A stretch of 64,000 bases of DNA from Prevotellaceae bacterium UBA2448 (lineage in GTDB: Bacteria; Bacteroidota; Bacteroidia; Bacteroidales; Bacteroidaceae). Below the pieces are notes generated by a model that ran no database searches, was not told the DNA's origin, and worked only from the letters and a program-made list of their open reading frames with translations. Shown here piece after piece: positions 1 through 10,300 of the stretch (positions are counted from its first letter, which is position 1; each line of letters begins with the position of its first letter). The translations under genes were made by a program, and so were the position numbers. The DNA lies in NCBI GenBank assembly GCA_002342585.1, contig DDQG01000001.1, forward strand, positions 1 through 64,000, read 5' to 3'.

Positions 1-137
1 ATAACCAATAACCGATGAAAAATTAAGAATTAATAATTAATAATTAAACTGTAAACTAATTGTCAATTATCAAAGCTCAATAACTATTTTCAATCTCAAT
101 AACCAATAACCTCTAACCACTAACCCTTAACCTAAAT
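1..137. repeat. AT-rich low-complexity phrase repeat
   Basis: The first 137 bases consist of imperfectly repeated phrases such as AATAACCAATAACC, AATTAATAATTAA and CTAACCACTAACCC. No coding frame is visible. The same style of repeat recurs in several other gaps of this window, so it is probably a genome-wide intergenic sequence type rather than part of the downstream operon. Confidence 0.7.
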
Positions 138-155
138 TCAAAAAATATCCCAACT

Positions 156-189
156 TTTGCAGAAGTATAGAAATTAGTTTGTATTTTTG
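156..189 (+). promoter_or_regulatory. Probable Bacteroidota promoter of the defence operon
   Basis: A TTTG box at 156-159 and a TATTTTTG box at 182-189 are spaced like the -33 and -7 elements of Bacteroidota sigma-ABfr promoters (TTTG and TAnnTTTG). Transcription would start near 195, giving a leader of about 375 bases before the helicase start at 571. This is a motif match only. Confidence 0.5.
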
Positions 190-307
190 CAAACAGTTCG
201 GGGGAGTATTCTGAAATTATAGTTGTACTATGAAAATATATTTCAGTTGGTTCAGCTAAATCAGATTATCTAAATCCCGTTACTATTGATGCATTGCTTA
301 TTGATAC

Positions 308-536
308 GCACTTAACCGAAGGTGTCTGGAAAACTCATTTTGGGATAGTTCGTTCATAGAGCAGAGGAGGACTGGATAAGGATTCCCAATGACTACATCA
401 TAGCATTGCACACGCTTTGGCGTGTTGCATTCTTATTTGTGGTCAAGGGGTCCCGTTTTCCAGACACCGCCCCTCAGGTTAAGTGCATAAGGATGGCTTC
501 ACGCCATTTTTGTGTCCTTATCTCTTTGCCTTAACC
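308..536 (+). promoter_or_regulatory. Structured 5' leader with competing stems
   Basis: The left arm at 308-334 (GCACTTAACC, 3 bases, GGTGTCTGGAAAAC) is complementary to 455-486 (GTTTTCCAGACACC, 8 bases, GGTTAAGTGC). That gives 14 + 10 perfect pairs closing a loop of about 120 bases, which holds a small CACACGC/GCGTG hairpin. A further hairpin at 487-521 has outer stem ATAAGGA/TCCTTAT and inner stem ATGGC/GCCAT. The segment GGTTAAG at 477-483 can pair with CTTAACC at 311-317 or with a second copy at 530-536, so two folds exclude each other. No coding gene was recognised in 1-570. The role could be a leader switch, a small RNA or a remnant of a mobile element. Confidence 0.45.
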
Positions 537-570
537 GAATACCAAAACACAAATAAGTAATCTCCATAGG

Positions 571-3500
571 ATGGAGCTAATCAATAACGTAAACAAAACT
601 CTGCGTGATGATTTGATGCAGCAGTTGCAGTCTGGCAGCCGGTTATCTATTGCGGCTTCCTGCTTCTCTATGTATGCCTTTCAAGAACTGAAAGAGGCTC
701 TGAAAGACATAAAGGAATTGCGTTTTATCTTCACTTCTCCTACTTTCGTTACAGACAAGGTTGCAAAGGAAAAACGCGAGTTTTATATTCCTCGCCTTAA
801 TCGTGAACGCACTCTTTATGGTTCAGAGTTTGAAGTAAAACTCAGAAACGAACTTACTCAGAAGGCTATTGCGAAGGAATGTGCCGAGTGGATTCGCCAG
901 AAGGCATGTTTCAAGTCAAACAGGACTAATGAGATTATGATGGGCTTTATGAATATTGACGATTTCAGTTATTCGCCCATCAATGGTTTTACAACAGTCG
1001 ATCTTGGTTGCGAGAAAGGCAATAATGCCTATACAATGATACAAAAGGCGGAAGCTCCTTTCTCAAAATATTACTTAGATACTTTCAATCAGATATGGAA
1101 TGATAGCAGTCGCCTTCAGGTAGTAACAGAAGAAGTTATTGATAGCATATCCAATGCCTATAAGGAGAATGCTCCTGAGTTCCTTTATTTTGTTGCTCTC
1201 TATAACATATTCAACGAGTTTCTTGAAGATATAAGTGAGGATGAACTACCTAAAGAAGCTACAGGATTCAAGGATTCTGCTATTTGGAACAAGCTATATA
1301 ATTTTCAACGCGATGCTGCTTTGGCAATCATCAATAAACTGGAGAAATATAACGGTTGTATTCTTGCCGATTCTGTTGGTCTTGGAAAGACATTTACAGC
1401 CCTGAGTGTTATCAAATACTTCGAGAGTCGTAATCGTACAGTTTTGGTACTCTGTCCTAAGAAACTATATGAGAATTGGAACACATACCGTCAGAACTAT
1501 GTCAATAATCCTTTGGCAAAAGACCGTCTGAACTACGATGTGCTTTACCATACAGACCTCAGTCGTGATAAGGGACAAAGTAACGACCTCGATTTGGAAC
1601 GAGTAAACTGGGGTAACTACGACCTTGTTGTCATAGATGAAAGTCATAACTTCCGTAATGGAGGCAAGACCTCTACTGATGAATATGGTGAAAACCCACG
1701 CGAGAACCGCTACCTTCGTTTGATGAACAAAGTGATTCGTGCTGGAGTAAAGACAAAAGTCCTGATGCTTTCAGCTACACCAGTCAACAATCGTTTTGGT
1801 GACTTGAAGAACCAGTTGCAACTTGCTTATGAAGGTCAGTCAGAAACCTTCAACGAGTTGCTACCAACAGAAAAAGGTATAGACGACATATTCCGTCAGG
1901 CTCAGGCAGCCTATAATGTATGGGCAAACCTTACTCCCGACCAGCGTACTACAGAACGTTTGCTTCGTATGCTGAACTTTGATTTCTTCAAACTCTTGGA
2001 TGCAGTTACTATAGCTCGTAGTCGTAAGCATATTCAGCAGTATTATGATACTACAGATATTGGCACATTCCCTGAACGATTGAAGCCTATATCTCGTCAA
2101 CCTCATCTTACAGACCTTGATACAGCCATTAACTACAACGAGATATTTGAGCAACTTCAACTGTTACATCTTGCTATCTATGCTCCTTCAGCATTTATCC
2201 TACCAAGCAAACTCTATAAATACAAGGATGAAGAAAGTTCCTCAGGTCATCGCCTGAGTATCGAGGAACGCGAGCAAGGTATTCAGCGACTTATGAATAT
2301 GCAGTTGCTGAAACGTTTGGAGTCCTCAGTCAATTCTTTCCGTCTCACTTTGGAACGCATTAGTAAATACATGCAGGAGACACTTGAAGCTATCAAGCGT
2401 TATCAGCATGGAGAAAAACTTGTTTCTGTTGATGATTACGAAGATATTGATGGAGATGAAGACGAACAAGACTTCACTATCGGAAAGAAGAAAAACAAAA
2501 TCCTTCTTGAAGATATGGACTATATATCTTGGCAGAAGGAAATTAGCGAAGACCTTGAAATCATCATGCTTCTGCTCAAAATGCTGGAGAGTATCACTCC
2601 CGAACATGATAGCAAACTTCAACAGTTGATTTCCGACCTTCGTGAGAAATTCTCTCATCCTATCAATGATGATAATAAGAAAGTGCTCATCTTTACAGCA
2701 TTCTCTGATACAGCACTTTACATATACGATTGTCTTGCAGAAACTATCAAGTCTAAGCATGGACTGAATGTAGCCCTTGTGACTGGAGATATAGAAGCGC
2801 GAAGTACATTAAAACTTCGCGAGAAACTCGACTTCAATAAAGTCCTGACACTCTTCTCTCCAGTTTCAAAAGAGCGTGAAGCTATCTATCCTCATTTGAA
2901 TGAAGAGATAGATGTCCTTATTGCAACAGACTGTATTTCTGAGGGCCAGAACCTGCAAGATTGCGACTACCTTATAAACTACGATATTCATTGGAACCCA
3001 GTTCGTATTATCCAACGATTTGGTAGAATAGACCGAATTGGTTCCAAGAACTCACAAATCCAATTGGTAAACTACTGGCCTGATATGACTCTCGATGAGT
3101 ATATAAACCTGAAAGGTCGTGTAGAGAGTCGAATGAAAGCAACTGTACTTACAGCTACAGGAGATGACAACCTACTTTCTCCGGAAGAAAAAGAGGATTT
3201 GGAATATCGTAAACAACAGTTGGAACGACTGAAAGAAGATGTAGTTGACCTTGAAGAAATGAACTCAGGAGTAAGCATTATGGACTTAGGTCTGAATGAA
3301 TTCCGTATGGACTTGCTCGACTACATGAAGAATAATCAAGATGTAGAGCATACACCTTTCGGACTTCATGCTGTAGTCAGAGGAAACGAACAGACACCTC
3401 CAGGTACTATCTTCGTATTGAAGAATCGTACTGCAGGAGTAAACATTGACCACAAGAACCAACTTCATCCATTCTATATGGTTTACATAAAGGATGATGG

Positions 3501-3870
3501 CGAAGTAATTGTAGATCATCTTCATCCGAAGGACTTGCTTGACAAGATGCGTCTTGTATGCAAGCCGATGCCAGTACCGGACATAAAACTCTGTCGCGAA
3601 TTCAACAAGGAAACTCACGATGGTTTGCGAATGGGCAAATACTCCGATTTGCTGAGTAGAGCGATAGAAACAATAGTTACAAAGAAAGAAGAATCAGCAG
3701 TCGATAGTTTCCTTGATGGCTTCGTGGGTGAACTCTTTGAGGAATACCAAGTAGGACTTGATGATTTCGAACTCATCTGTTTCTTAGTTGTCAAGAATTT
3801 TCCGGTTGAGCAAGAGCAGAACCATGCTCGCATGAGTTCTGCCGAGCATAAGGAAAATCAACGTAGTTAA
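571..3870 (+). CDS. PLD-like/SNF2 family helicase of an extended type III R-M operon
   Basis: This is a 1099-residue superfamily 2 helicase. Residues 1-160 resemble a phospholipase D-like N-terminal module, but no HxK catalytic motif is visible, so it is probably degenerate. The helicase core has Walker A ADSVGLGKT near 266-274, DESH at about 356-359, SAT at about 401-403, and the C-terminal motifs ATDCISEGQNLQ to QRFGRIDRIGS at roughly 784-826. The layout is that of RapA/SNF2-like enzymes, ATP-driven DNA translocases. It is the first gene of the operon and lies 16 bases ahead of the DUF4391 gene. It is not the type III Res subunit, which is encoded separately downstream. I infer a role in sensing or remodelling foreign DNA. 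It differs from DISARM, because no DrmA, DrmB or DrmC is present. Confidence 0.85.
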   Translation: MELINNVNKTLRDDLMQQLQSGSRLSIAASCFSMYAFQELKEALKDIKELRFIFTSPTFVTDKVAKEKREFYIPRLNRERTLYGSEFEVKLRNELTQKAIAKECAEWIRQKACFKSNRTNEIMMGFMNIDDFSYSPINGFTTVDLGCEKGNNAYTMIQKAEAPFSKYYLDTFNQIWNDSSRLQVVTEEVIDSISNAYKENAPEFLYFVALYNIFNEFLEDISEDELPKEATGFKDSAIWNKLYNFQRDAALAIINKLEKYNGCILADSVGLGKTFTALSVIKYFESRNRTVLVLCPKKLYENWNTYRQNYVNNPLAKDRLNYDVLYHTDLSRDKGQSNDLDLERVNWGNYDLVVIDESHNFRNGGKTSTDEYGENPRENRYLRLMNKVIRAGVKTKVLMLSATPVNNRFGDLKNQLQLAYEGQSETFNELLPTEKGIDDIFRQAQAAYNVWANLTPDQRTTERLLRMLNFDFFKLLDAVTIARSRKHIQQYYDTTDIGTFPERLKPISRQPHLTDLDTAINYNEIFEQLQLLHLAIYAPSAFILPSKLYKYKDEESSSGHRLSIEEREQGIQRLMNMQLLKRLESSVNSFRLTLERISKYMQETLEAIKRYQHGEKLVSVDDYEDIDGDEDEQDFTIGKKKNKILLEDMDYISWQKEISEDLEIIMLLLKMLESITPEHDSKLQQLISDLREKFSHPINDDNKKVLIFTAFSDTALYIYDCLAETIKSKHGLNVALVTGDIEARSTLKLREKLDFNKVLTLFSPVSKEREAIYPHLNEEIDVLIATDCISEGQNLQDCDYLINYDIHWNPVRIIQRFGRIDRIGSKNSQIQLVNYWPDMTLDEYINLKGRVESRMKATVLTATGDDNLLSPEEKEDLEYRKQQLERLKEDVVDLEEMNSGVSIMDLGLNEFRMDLLDYMKNNQDVEHTPFGLHAVVRGNEQTPPGTIFVLKNRTAGVNIDHKNQLHPFYMVYIKDDGEVIVDHLHPKDLLDKMRLVCKPMPVPDIKLCREFNKETHDGLRMGKYSDLLSRAIETIVTKKEESAVDSFLDGFVGELFEEYQVGLDDFELICFLVVKNFPVEQEQNHARMSSAEHKENQRS

Positions 3871-3886
3871 TTAGAGAATTTAGATT

Positions 3887-4489
3887 ATGTACGGATTGCC
3901 ACAAGCCACCATTCTCAACAGACCGCTTTATAAGAAAGCTGTGTTTGAAAAGTTCAACCTTAAAACGGCTGAACGTGATCGCTTTGATGCAGACATCAGC
4001 AAGATGGTGTTGATGGCTTTTGTGGCTCCAGATAGAATTCCGGCTTTGGCTGAAGGGCAAGAGATAAAAGGATTCTATGTGCTTCAGGTGATGATGAAAC
4101 GTAAGGAGTATGATACAAAGAACATACTTCTGCTCCATAAGTTGATACCTCAGAAGATAGTCTTTGCCCTACAATATGAGGAACAAACACAGTTGTGTGT
4201 ATATCATACTCGTTTGCAGCAGTCGGAATGGCGCGACACAGAATCTACTCAGATACCTATAAGTGGCTTAAACCTTGATGAGGTTTGGAAGAACATAGTT
4301 GCTACTATTGGTAATCTTGATACAGAGGCAGAAGAAACTATCGAAGAACAGATAATCAATAGAGAAGAGCGAGAAAAATTGCTTCGCCAGATAGAAATGC
4401 TTGAAAAGCGTTGTAGGGCAGAAAAGCAGACTCGAAAGAAGTTTGAACTGCATCAACAGATTTTGAAATTAAAAGAGGAACTGAAATGA
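3887..4489 (+). CDS. DUF4391 domain protein
   Basis: A 200-residue soluble protein matching the DUF4391 family by its N-terminal pattern (GLPQATILNRPLYKKAVFEK, then aspartate-rich RFDADI) and by family association with methyltransferase/helicase defence operons. The last 60 residues are strongly charged and read as a coiled coil, suggesting a protein partner such as the helicase or Mod. The biochemical activity of the family is not known to me. It follows the helicase by 16 bases, and its stop overlaps the next start (ATGA at 4486-4489), so translation is coupled. Confidence 0.75.
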   Translation: MYGLPQATILNRPLYKKAVFEKFNLKTAERDRFDADISKMVLMAFVAPDRIPALAEGQEIKGFYVLQVMMKRKEYDTKNILLLHKLIPQKIVFALQYEEQTQLCVYHTRLQQSEWRDTESTQIPISGLNLDEVWKNIVATIGNLDTEAEETIEEQIINREEREKLLRQIEMLEKRCRAEKQTRKKFELHQQILKLKEELK

Positions 4490-5403
4490 CACAAAATAAT
4501 ACACATAATCAGCATTTTGTTCCTGTGTGCTATTTAAAAAACTTTAGCCCAATAGAAGAACAAAATAAAAAGAATCCCAAGGTTTGGGTATATGACAAAT
4601 TATCTAAATCCTCGAATTTAGTTGGGGTTAAAAGTATTTGTTATTGTGAGAAATTATATAGTATAAACAGCCAAAGTGAATCAATCATAACTAATGATAT
4701 AAAGGACAAAGAAACAATATTTGAGTCTCATTATCTCCATGATTTTGAACAGGAGTATTCTGAAAGACTTAAGGATGCTATTGCTTCAATAAAACAAAGA
4801 AAGTTTGGGGGTGAAAATAAAATGGATATATCATTGTTTATTGCCATTCAATATTTACGAGATCCAATAATAAAATTTTTGTTGGATGCAAATGAAAAAA
4901 TTCCATATTTAGCTTTACCTAACGAATACAAATTGTTAAGTAATAAAAGCCCAGAGCTTTTAGAAGATTCCTCTATGCGACATTTTATGCATGCATATGG
5001 GAATAAAGACGCAATTAAAATATTAACAAGAAGTTTAGCAACTTCTGTATGGACTATACATTATAATCCAAATGATGTTTTTTATACATCGGATAATCCA
5101 GTGTGTTTAGCACAAGATAAACCTTCAAATCAGAGCAATAGTGATAAAAAAGGAAAAACTTTACATATTGTCTTCCCCATTTCAAAGAATATTCTGCTTC
5201 AAATAACGCAAGGTGTACAGATAAATAAGATTTATTACATTGATAATACTCCTCAATGGCAAATTGATAATTTTAACTTTATTCAGGCTCACTTTGCTAA
5301 GAAATATGTTATTAGCGCTACGAACTCATTCTCAACAATAAAAGACAGGATGGAAACCGATCCAATAATATGGGACAAAAATAAACTAAAAATATATGGA
5401 TAA
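4486..5403 (+). CDS. DUF4238 domain protein, AT-rich insert in the R-M operon
   Basis: A 305-residue protein whose start (N-QHFVPVCYLKNFS) is the family signature of DUF4238, proteins of unknown activity that often sit in defence and mobile regions. A later conserved block reads FYTSDNPV near residues 203-210. Hand counts of single lines give about 25-28% GC here against about 40-45% in the helicase and mod flanks. Even so, the gene is joined by overlaps on both sides: ATGA with DUF4391 and 8 bases with mod. I infer a horizontally acquired cassette now built into the operon. A toxin, nuclease or effector role is possible but unproven. Confidence 0.75.
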   Translation: MTQNNTHNQHFVPVCYLKNFSPIEEQNKKNPKVWVYDKLSKSSNLVGVKSICYCEKLYSINSQSESIITNDIKDKETIFESHYLHDFEQEYSERLKDAIASIKQRKFGGENKMDISLFIAIQYLRDPIIKFLLDANEKIPYLALPNEYKLLSNKSPELLEDSSMRHFMHAYGNKDAIKILTRSLATSVWTIHYNPNDVFYTSDNPVCLAQDKPSNQSNSDKKGKTLHIVFPISKNILLQITQGVQINKIYYIDNTPQWQIDNFNFIQAHFAKKYVISATNSFSTIKDRMETDPIIWDKNKLKIYG

Positions 5404-7270
5404 ACTAAACATGCAAACCACTAACATGGTGGATGAGAACATAAAGCGAATTGGGGAACTATTTCCTAATTGCTTGACGGAAAGGCTTAATGATGAAGGA
5501 AGGCCAGAAGTTGCTATAGACTTTGACCAACTCAGGCAGGAGTTGTCAAAGGATATTGTTGAAGGCAATGAGGAACGATATCAGTTTACTTGGCCTGATA
5601 AGCGCAATGCTATTCGTCTTGCCAATGCTCCAACGACAGACACCCTTCGTCCTTGCAGGTCAGAGAGTGTTGATTTCGACAATACTCAGAATCTTTATAT
5701 CGAAGGTGATAACCTGCAAGTGCTGAAACTCCTTAGAGAAAATTACCTTGGTAAGGTGAAGATGATTTATATTGACCCACCTTACAATACAGGTAATGAC
5801 TTTGTGTATAATGACAACTTTGACCAAAATAAGCAAGAGTATGTTCATAATAGTGGTCAGTATGATGAAGAAGGCAATCAACTTGTAGCCAATACAGAAA
5901 GCAATGGTCGCTACCATACAGATTGGCTCAATATGATGTACCCAAGATTGAAAGTAGCAAAAGACTTATTAAGTGAGGATGGGGTGATATTTATAAGCAT
6001 AGACGATAATGAAGTTGAAAACCTAAGGAAAATCTGCGATGAGATATTTGGTGAGACGAATAGACCTGCAACAATAATTTGGGAAAAAGCAGACTCTCCA
6101 AGAATGGATGCTAAGTCTTTTTCTTCCAGACATGATTTTGTGTTGGTATATGCTAAGACTTTTCGGGATGAAATCTTTGTAAAGCCTACGATAGAAGAAA
6201 TACCTGAACATTATGACAAAGTCGATAAAGAGGGTAAAAGATATTATCTTAAGCCTTTAAGATATATGGGAAGTGCTGATACAAGAGAAGCACGTCCAAA
6301 TTTGTATTTCCCAATTCAAACGCCCACAGGTGAAAAAGTATATCCCATAAGAGCTGATGGAAGTGATGGGCGATGGAGATGGAGCAAAGAAAAAGTAGCA
6401 TCGGAATATGATAGACTTGAGTTTTTAAATGGAAGAAATGGCTGGACTGTATATACAAAAATATATGCAGATGCAGATACGACTATACCTATAGAAACTA
6501 TTTGGTATAACAAAGATGTCGGCTCTAACAGAACGGCTATGGCAACTTTAAAAAAACTATTCAAAGATGAAAAGCCATTTACGACACCTAAACCAGTTGA
6601 ACTTATAAAAATGATGTTAAAAATAATTGATAGTCAAGACTCTATAATTCTAGATTTCTTCTCTGGTTCAGCTACAACTGCAGATGCCATTATGCAGCTT
6701 AATGCAGAAAATGGTGGTAATCGCAAATTCATTATGGTGCAATTGCCTGAATCAACAGGTGAAAAAAGCGAAGCATATAAGGCTGGTTACAAGAATATCT
6801 GCGAAATAGGAAAAGAACGTATTCGCAGAGCAGGAAAGAAAATCAAAGAAGAGACAGGTGCTGATATAGATTATGGCTTTAGAGTCTTGAAACTCGACTC
6901 TTCAAATATGGAGGATGTTTACTATACTCCAGCAGAGTTTTCTCAGCAACAACTCTTTGCTAATAACATCAAGGAAGATAGAAATGAAGAGGATTTGCTA
7001 TTCCAAAGTATGATAGACCTTGGTATTTCTCTTTCTGCAAAGATAGAGAAGAAGCAAATAGCAGGAAAAACAGTATGGAGTGTAGAATACAACTATCTCT
7101 TAGCTTGCTTTGATGAAGATGTGAATGAGTCAACCATCACAGAGATAGCAAAGCAGCAGCCATACTACTTCATCATGCGTGACTCCAGTCTTGCCAATGA
7201 TAATGTAGCAGACAACTTTGAGCAGATATTTAATCACTATAGCAAGGACACCATTAGGAGAATTCTATAA
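5396..7270 (+). CDS. mod: Type III restriction-modification methyltransferase (Mod)
   Basis: A 624-residue site-specific adenine-N6 DNA methyltransferase of the beta class. DPPY (motif IV) lies at residues 127-130 and precedes the AdoMet-binding motif FFSGSATTA at about 420-428, the order that defines the beta class. Residues from about 215 to 415 should form the target recognition domain. That part is more AT-rich by eye and hand count (20-32% on two lines) than the ends (about 40%), which suggests exchange of specificity. The start at 5396 overlaps the DUF4238 stop by 8 bases; ATGs at 5411 and 5426 are alternatives. Mod should both protect the host site and give Res its specificity. No simple-sequence tract for phase variation is present. 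Confidence 0.92.
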   Translation: MDKLNMQTTNMVDENIKRIGELFPNCLTERLNDEGRPEVAIDFDQLRQELSKDIVEGNEERYQFTWPDKRNAIRLANAPTTDTLRPCRSESVDFDNTQNLYIEGDNLQVLKLLRENYLGKVKMIYIDPPYNTGNDFVYNDNFDQNKQEYVHNSGQYDEEGNQLVANTESNGRYHTDWLNMMYPRLKVAKDLLSEDGVIFISIDDNEVENLRKICDEIFGETNRPATIIWEKADSPRMDAKSFSSRHDFVLVYAKTFRDEIFVKPTIEEIPEHYDKVDKEGKRYYLKPLRYMGSADTREARPNLYFPIQTPTGEKVYPIRADGSDGRWRWSKEKVASEYDRLEFLNGRNGWTVYTKIYADADTTIPIETIWYNKDVGSNRTAMATLKKLFKDEKPFTTPKPVELIKMMLKIIDSQDSIILDFFSGSATTADAIMQLNAENGGNRKFIMVQLPESTGEKSEAYKAGYKNICEIGKERIRRAGKKIKEETGADIDYGFRVLKLDSSNMEDVYYTPAEFSQQQLFANNIKEDRNEEDLLFQSMIDLGISLSAKIEKKQIAGKTVWSVEYNYLLACFDEDVNESTITEIAKQQPYYFIMRDSSLANDNVADNFEQIFNHYSKDTIRRIL

Positions 7271-7312
7271 GTAATGATTATTGGTTATAGGTTATTGGTT
7301 ATAGACGATTCA
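7271..7312. repeat. Low-complexity phrase repeat between mod and res
   Basis: The 47-base gap between mod and res contains repeats of ATTGGTTATAGGTTATTGG type, the complement of the phrases seen at the start of the window. No promoter box is visible. Confidence 0.6.
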
Positions 7313-7317
7313 AAACG

Positions 7318-10300
7318 ATGAAATTCAAATTTAAAATACAACAATATCAGACAGATGCTGTAGAGCAAACAGTAAATGTGTTTGCTGGGCAGCCATCAAA
7401 AGAGAATGCAAAATATCGTCGTGATGTGGGAAAGCGCAAAGGACAATTTGAGTTTGATGATGATGATACCGGTTGGCGAAATAATGATGTAGAACTGAAC
7501 GACAAACAGCTACTGGAGAATATCCATAAGCAGCAGGTTGAAGGGAATATACCTCAAAGTAAGACCCTGAGTAAACCTGAGGGCTTAGGTGCTTGTTCCC
7601 TTGATATAGAGATGGAAACAGGAACTGGAAAGACTTATGTCTATATCAAGACTATGTTCGAGATGAACAAACTCTATGGATGGTGCAAGTTCATTGTTGT
7701 AGTTCCAAGTATAGCTATTCGTGAAGGTGTGTATAAGAGTTTTACGATGCTTGAAGATCACTTCATGGAACTATATGGCAAGAAGGCTCGATACTTCGTT
7801 TACAATAGTTCGAACCTGACCCAGATTGACTCATTCAGTAGTGATGCCAGCATCAACGTGATGATTATCAATACTCAGGCTTTTGCACGAGACTTTAAGG
7901 AGGATTCGAAGAATAAGGTAAGCCTGATTATGTACACCAAACGCGATGATTTCCAAAGCCGTCGTCCTATTGATGTAATATCTGCAAACAGACCTATAGT
8001 CATTATGGACGAACCGCAGAAGATGGAAGGTGCTGCAACTCAGAAAGCATTGAAGAATTTCAAACCGCTTTTCGTTCTGAATTATTCTGCTACCCATAAG
8101 ACTTCGCACAACTGCATCTATGCGCTTGATGCTTATGATGCCTTCAAACAGAGACTGGTCAAGAAGATTCAGGTAAAGGGTATTACTGTTCAGAATCTTT
8201 TAGGTAATCAGGCTTACATTTATTTTGACAGCATAATACTCTCAAAGAATAAGGCTCCAGAGGTGAAATTGGAGATTGAGGTGCAAGGAGCTAATCAGGC
8301 AAGAAGACAAACTATGAAGTTCTCTCAGGGAGATTCGCTCTATGATGCTTCGAAGCTACCTGCCTATAAGGAGTTTGTAATAACAGAAATAAATGCAAAT
8401 ACCAATACTGTATATTTCCGTAATGGCGATAAGATAAGAGCTGGTGAGGTGATGGGTGATGTAAGCGAAAAGACTCTGCAGCAGATACAGATTCGCGAAA
8501 CGGTAAGGAGCCACTTTGAAAAGGAAAGGCAGTTATTCCAACAAGGCATCAAGACTCTTTCGCTTTTCTTCATAGATGAGGTTGCAAACTACAAGAGTTA
8601 TGATGAAAGTGGCGAAGTGGTAGAAGGTAATCTGTGGAAGATTTTCGAACAGGAATATATTCGCTATCTAAACGAAAATCTGTCACTCTTTGAAGATGAC
8701 TATCAGAAGTATTTGAAGCAGTTCTCCGTTGAGCAAGTGCATAACGGATATTTTTCAATTGACAAGAAAGGACATGCTGTAAATAGTGATGTGAAACGAG
8801 GTAATGATATTTCAGATGATATATCTGCCTACGACCTTATTCTGAAGGATAAGGAAAGGCTGTTGTCGTTTAATGAGCCTACACGGTTTATCTTCTCGCA
8901 TTCAGCCCTGAGAGAAGGATGGGATAATCCAAATGTGTTCCAGATTTGTACACTTCGTCATGCAAATAGTGCTACTGCTAAGCGTCAGGAAGTGGGTAGA
9001 GGACTTCGTATATGTGTTGACCAGCAAGGAAACCGCATGGATGCAGAACGACTGGGTGATGCAGTTCATGACATCAACAAACTGACTGTGATAGCAAATG
9101 AGAGTTACAGTACTTTTGTAGATGACTTGCAGAAAGATACTCGCGAGGCTCTTCGCGAACGTCCTACTTTGGCTACAGTTGCTTATTTCGAGGGTAAGAC
9201 ATTCGACTTGAATGGTGTGAAATATACTATCAATAATTTGGAAGCAACAAGTATTGTCAGTTATCTCTATGAAAATGACTATACAGACATTAAAGGAAAT
9301 ATCTTGCCATCATATCATAAAGATATGGAACAAGGCACTTTGGCTCCACTCGGCAAGAAACTGGAACCTATAAGCGAACAGGTTCATAGGTTGATTCAGG
9401 GTATCTTCGATCCAGCTGCTCTGGAGGGTATGATTGAGAATGGTAATGAAACAGCAGAGGTGGTAAACGAAAAACTGAATGAAAATGCCTCAAAGGAAGA
9501 GTTTAAGCGACTCTGGAAAGAGATAAATCATCAGTATGTCTATACTGTTCATTATGATAGTGAGGAACTGATAAAGAAGTCTGTCGAGGCGATAAACAAA
9601 GACCTGACAGTTACTCAGATGAAATATGTAGTAACTACAGGCGAACAAGGTGATGATGAGTTGGACTTTACAGGCAAACAAACCACAAGCAGACAAACCC
9701 TGAGAGAAGTTTCTACTTCTACAGTTCCGTATGATTTGGTAGGTGATATTGCACGAGGAGCCACTTTGACCAGAAAAACTGTAGTTTGCATTCTTAAAGG
9801 TATTCTGCCTGCACGTTTGCAGTTGTTCAAGAATAATCCGGAGGAGTTTATCCGTAATGTAGTAAAACTCATCAAGGAACAGAAGGCTACGATGATTGTA
9901 GAACATATCTGTTATAACCAAACAGAACAAACATACGATACAGATATCTTTACCCAGGAAAAGAGCCGTCAGACTGTTGACAAGGCTTATCAGGCTAAGA
10001 AACACATTCTCGACTATGTGTTTACAGATAGTGACGGAGAACGTAAGTTTGCAGAAGATTTGGATAAAGCAGATGAGGTATGTGTGTATGCCCGTTTGCC
10101 TCGCAGTTTCCAGATTCCTACTCCTGTAGGCAATTATGCTCCAGACTGGGCTATTGCCTTCAACGATAATATGGGAGTGAAGCACATCTACTTTATTGCT
10201 GAGACAAAAGGCTCTATGGACTCTATGCAATTGAAAGGCGTAGAGAAAGCAAAGATAGATTGTGCCAAGAAACTCTTCAATAATATCTCCACAAGCAAAG

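Noticed and set aside
250..540. Short gene in the leader
   Set aside because: Some frames stay open for 30-60 codons, but none has a supported start, and the region is better explained by RNA pairing.
5396..7270. Phase-variable mod by simple repeats
   Set aside because: No homopolymer or short tandem tract long enough was seen in mod or its start region.
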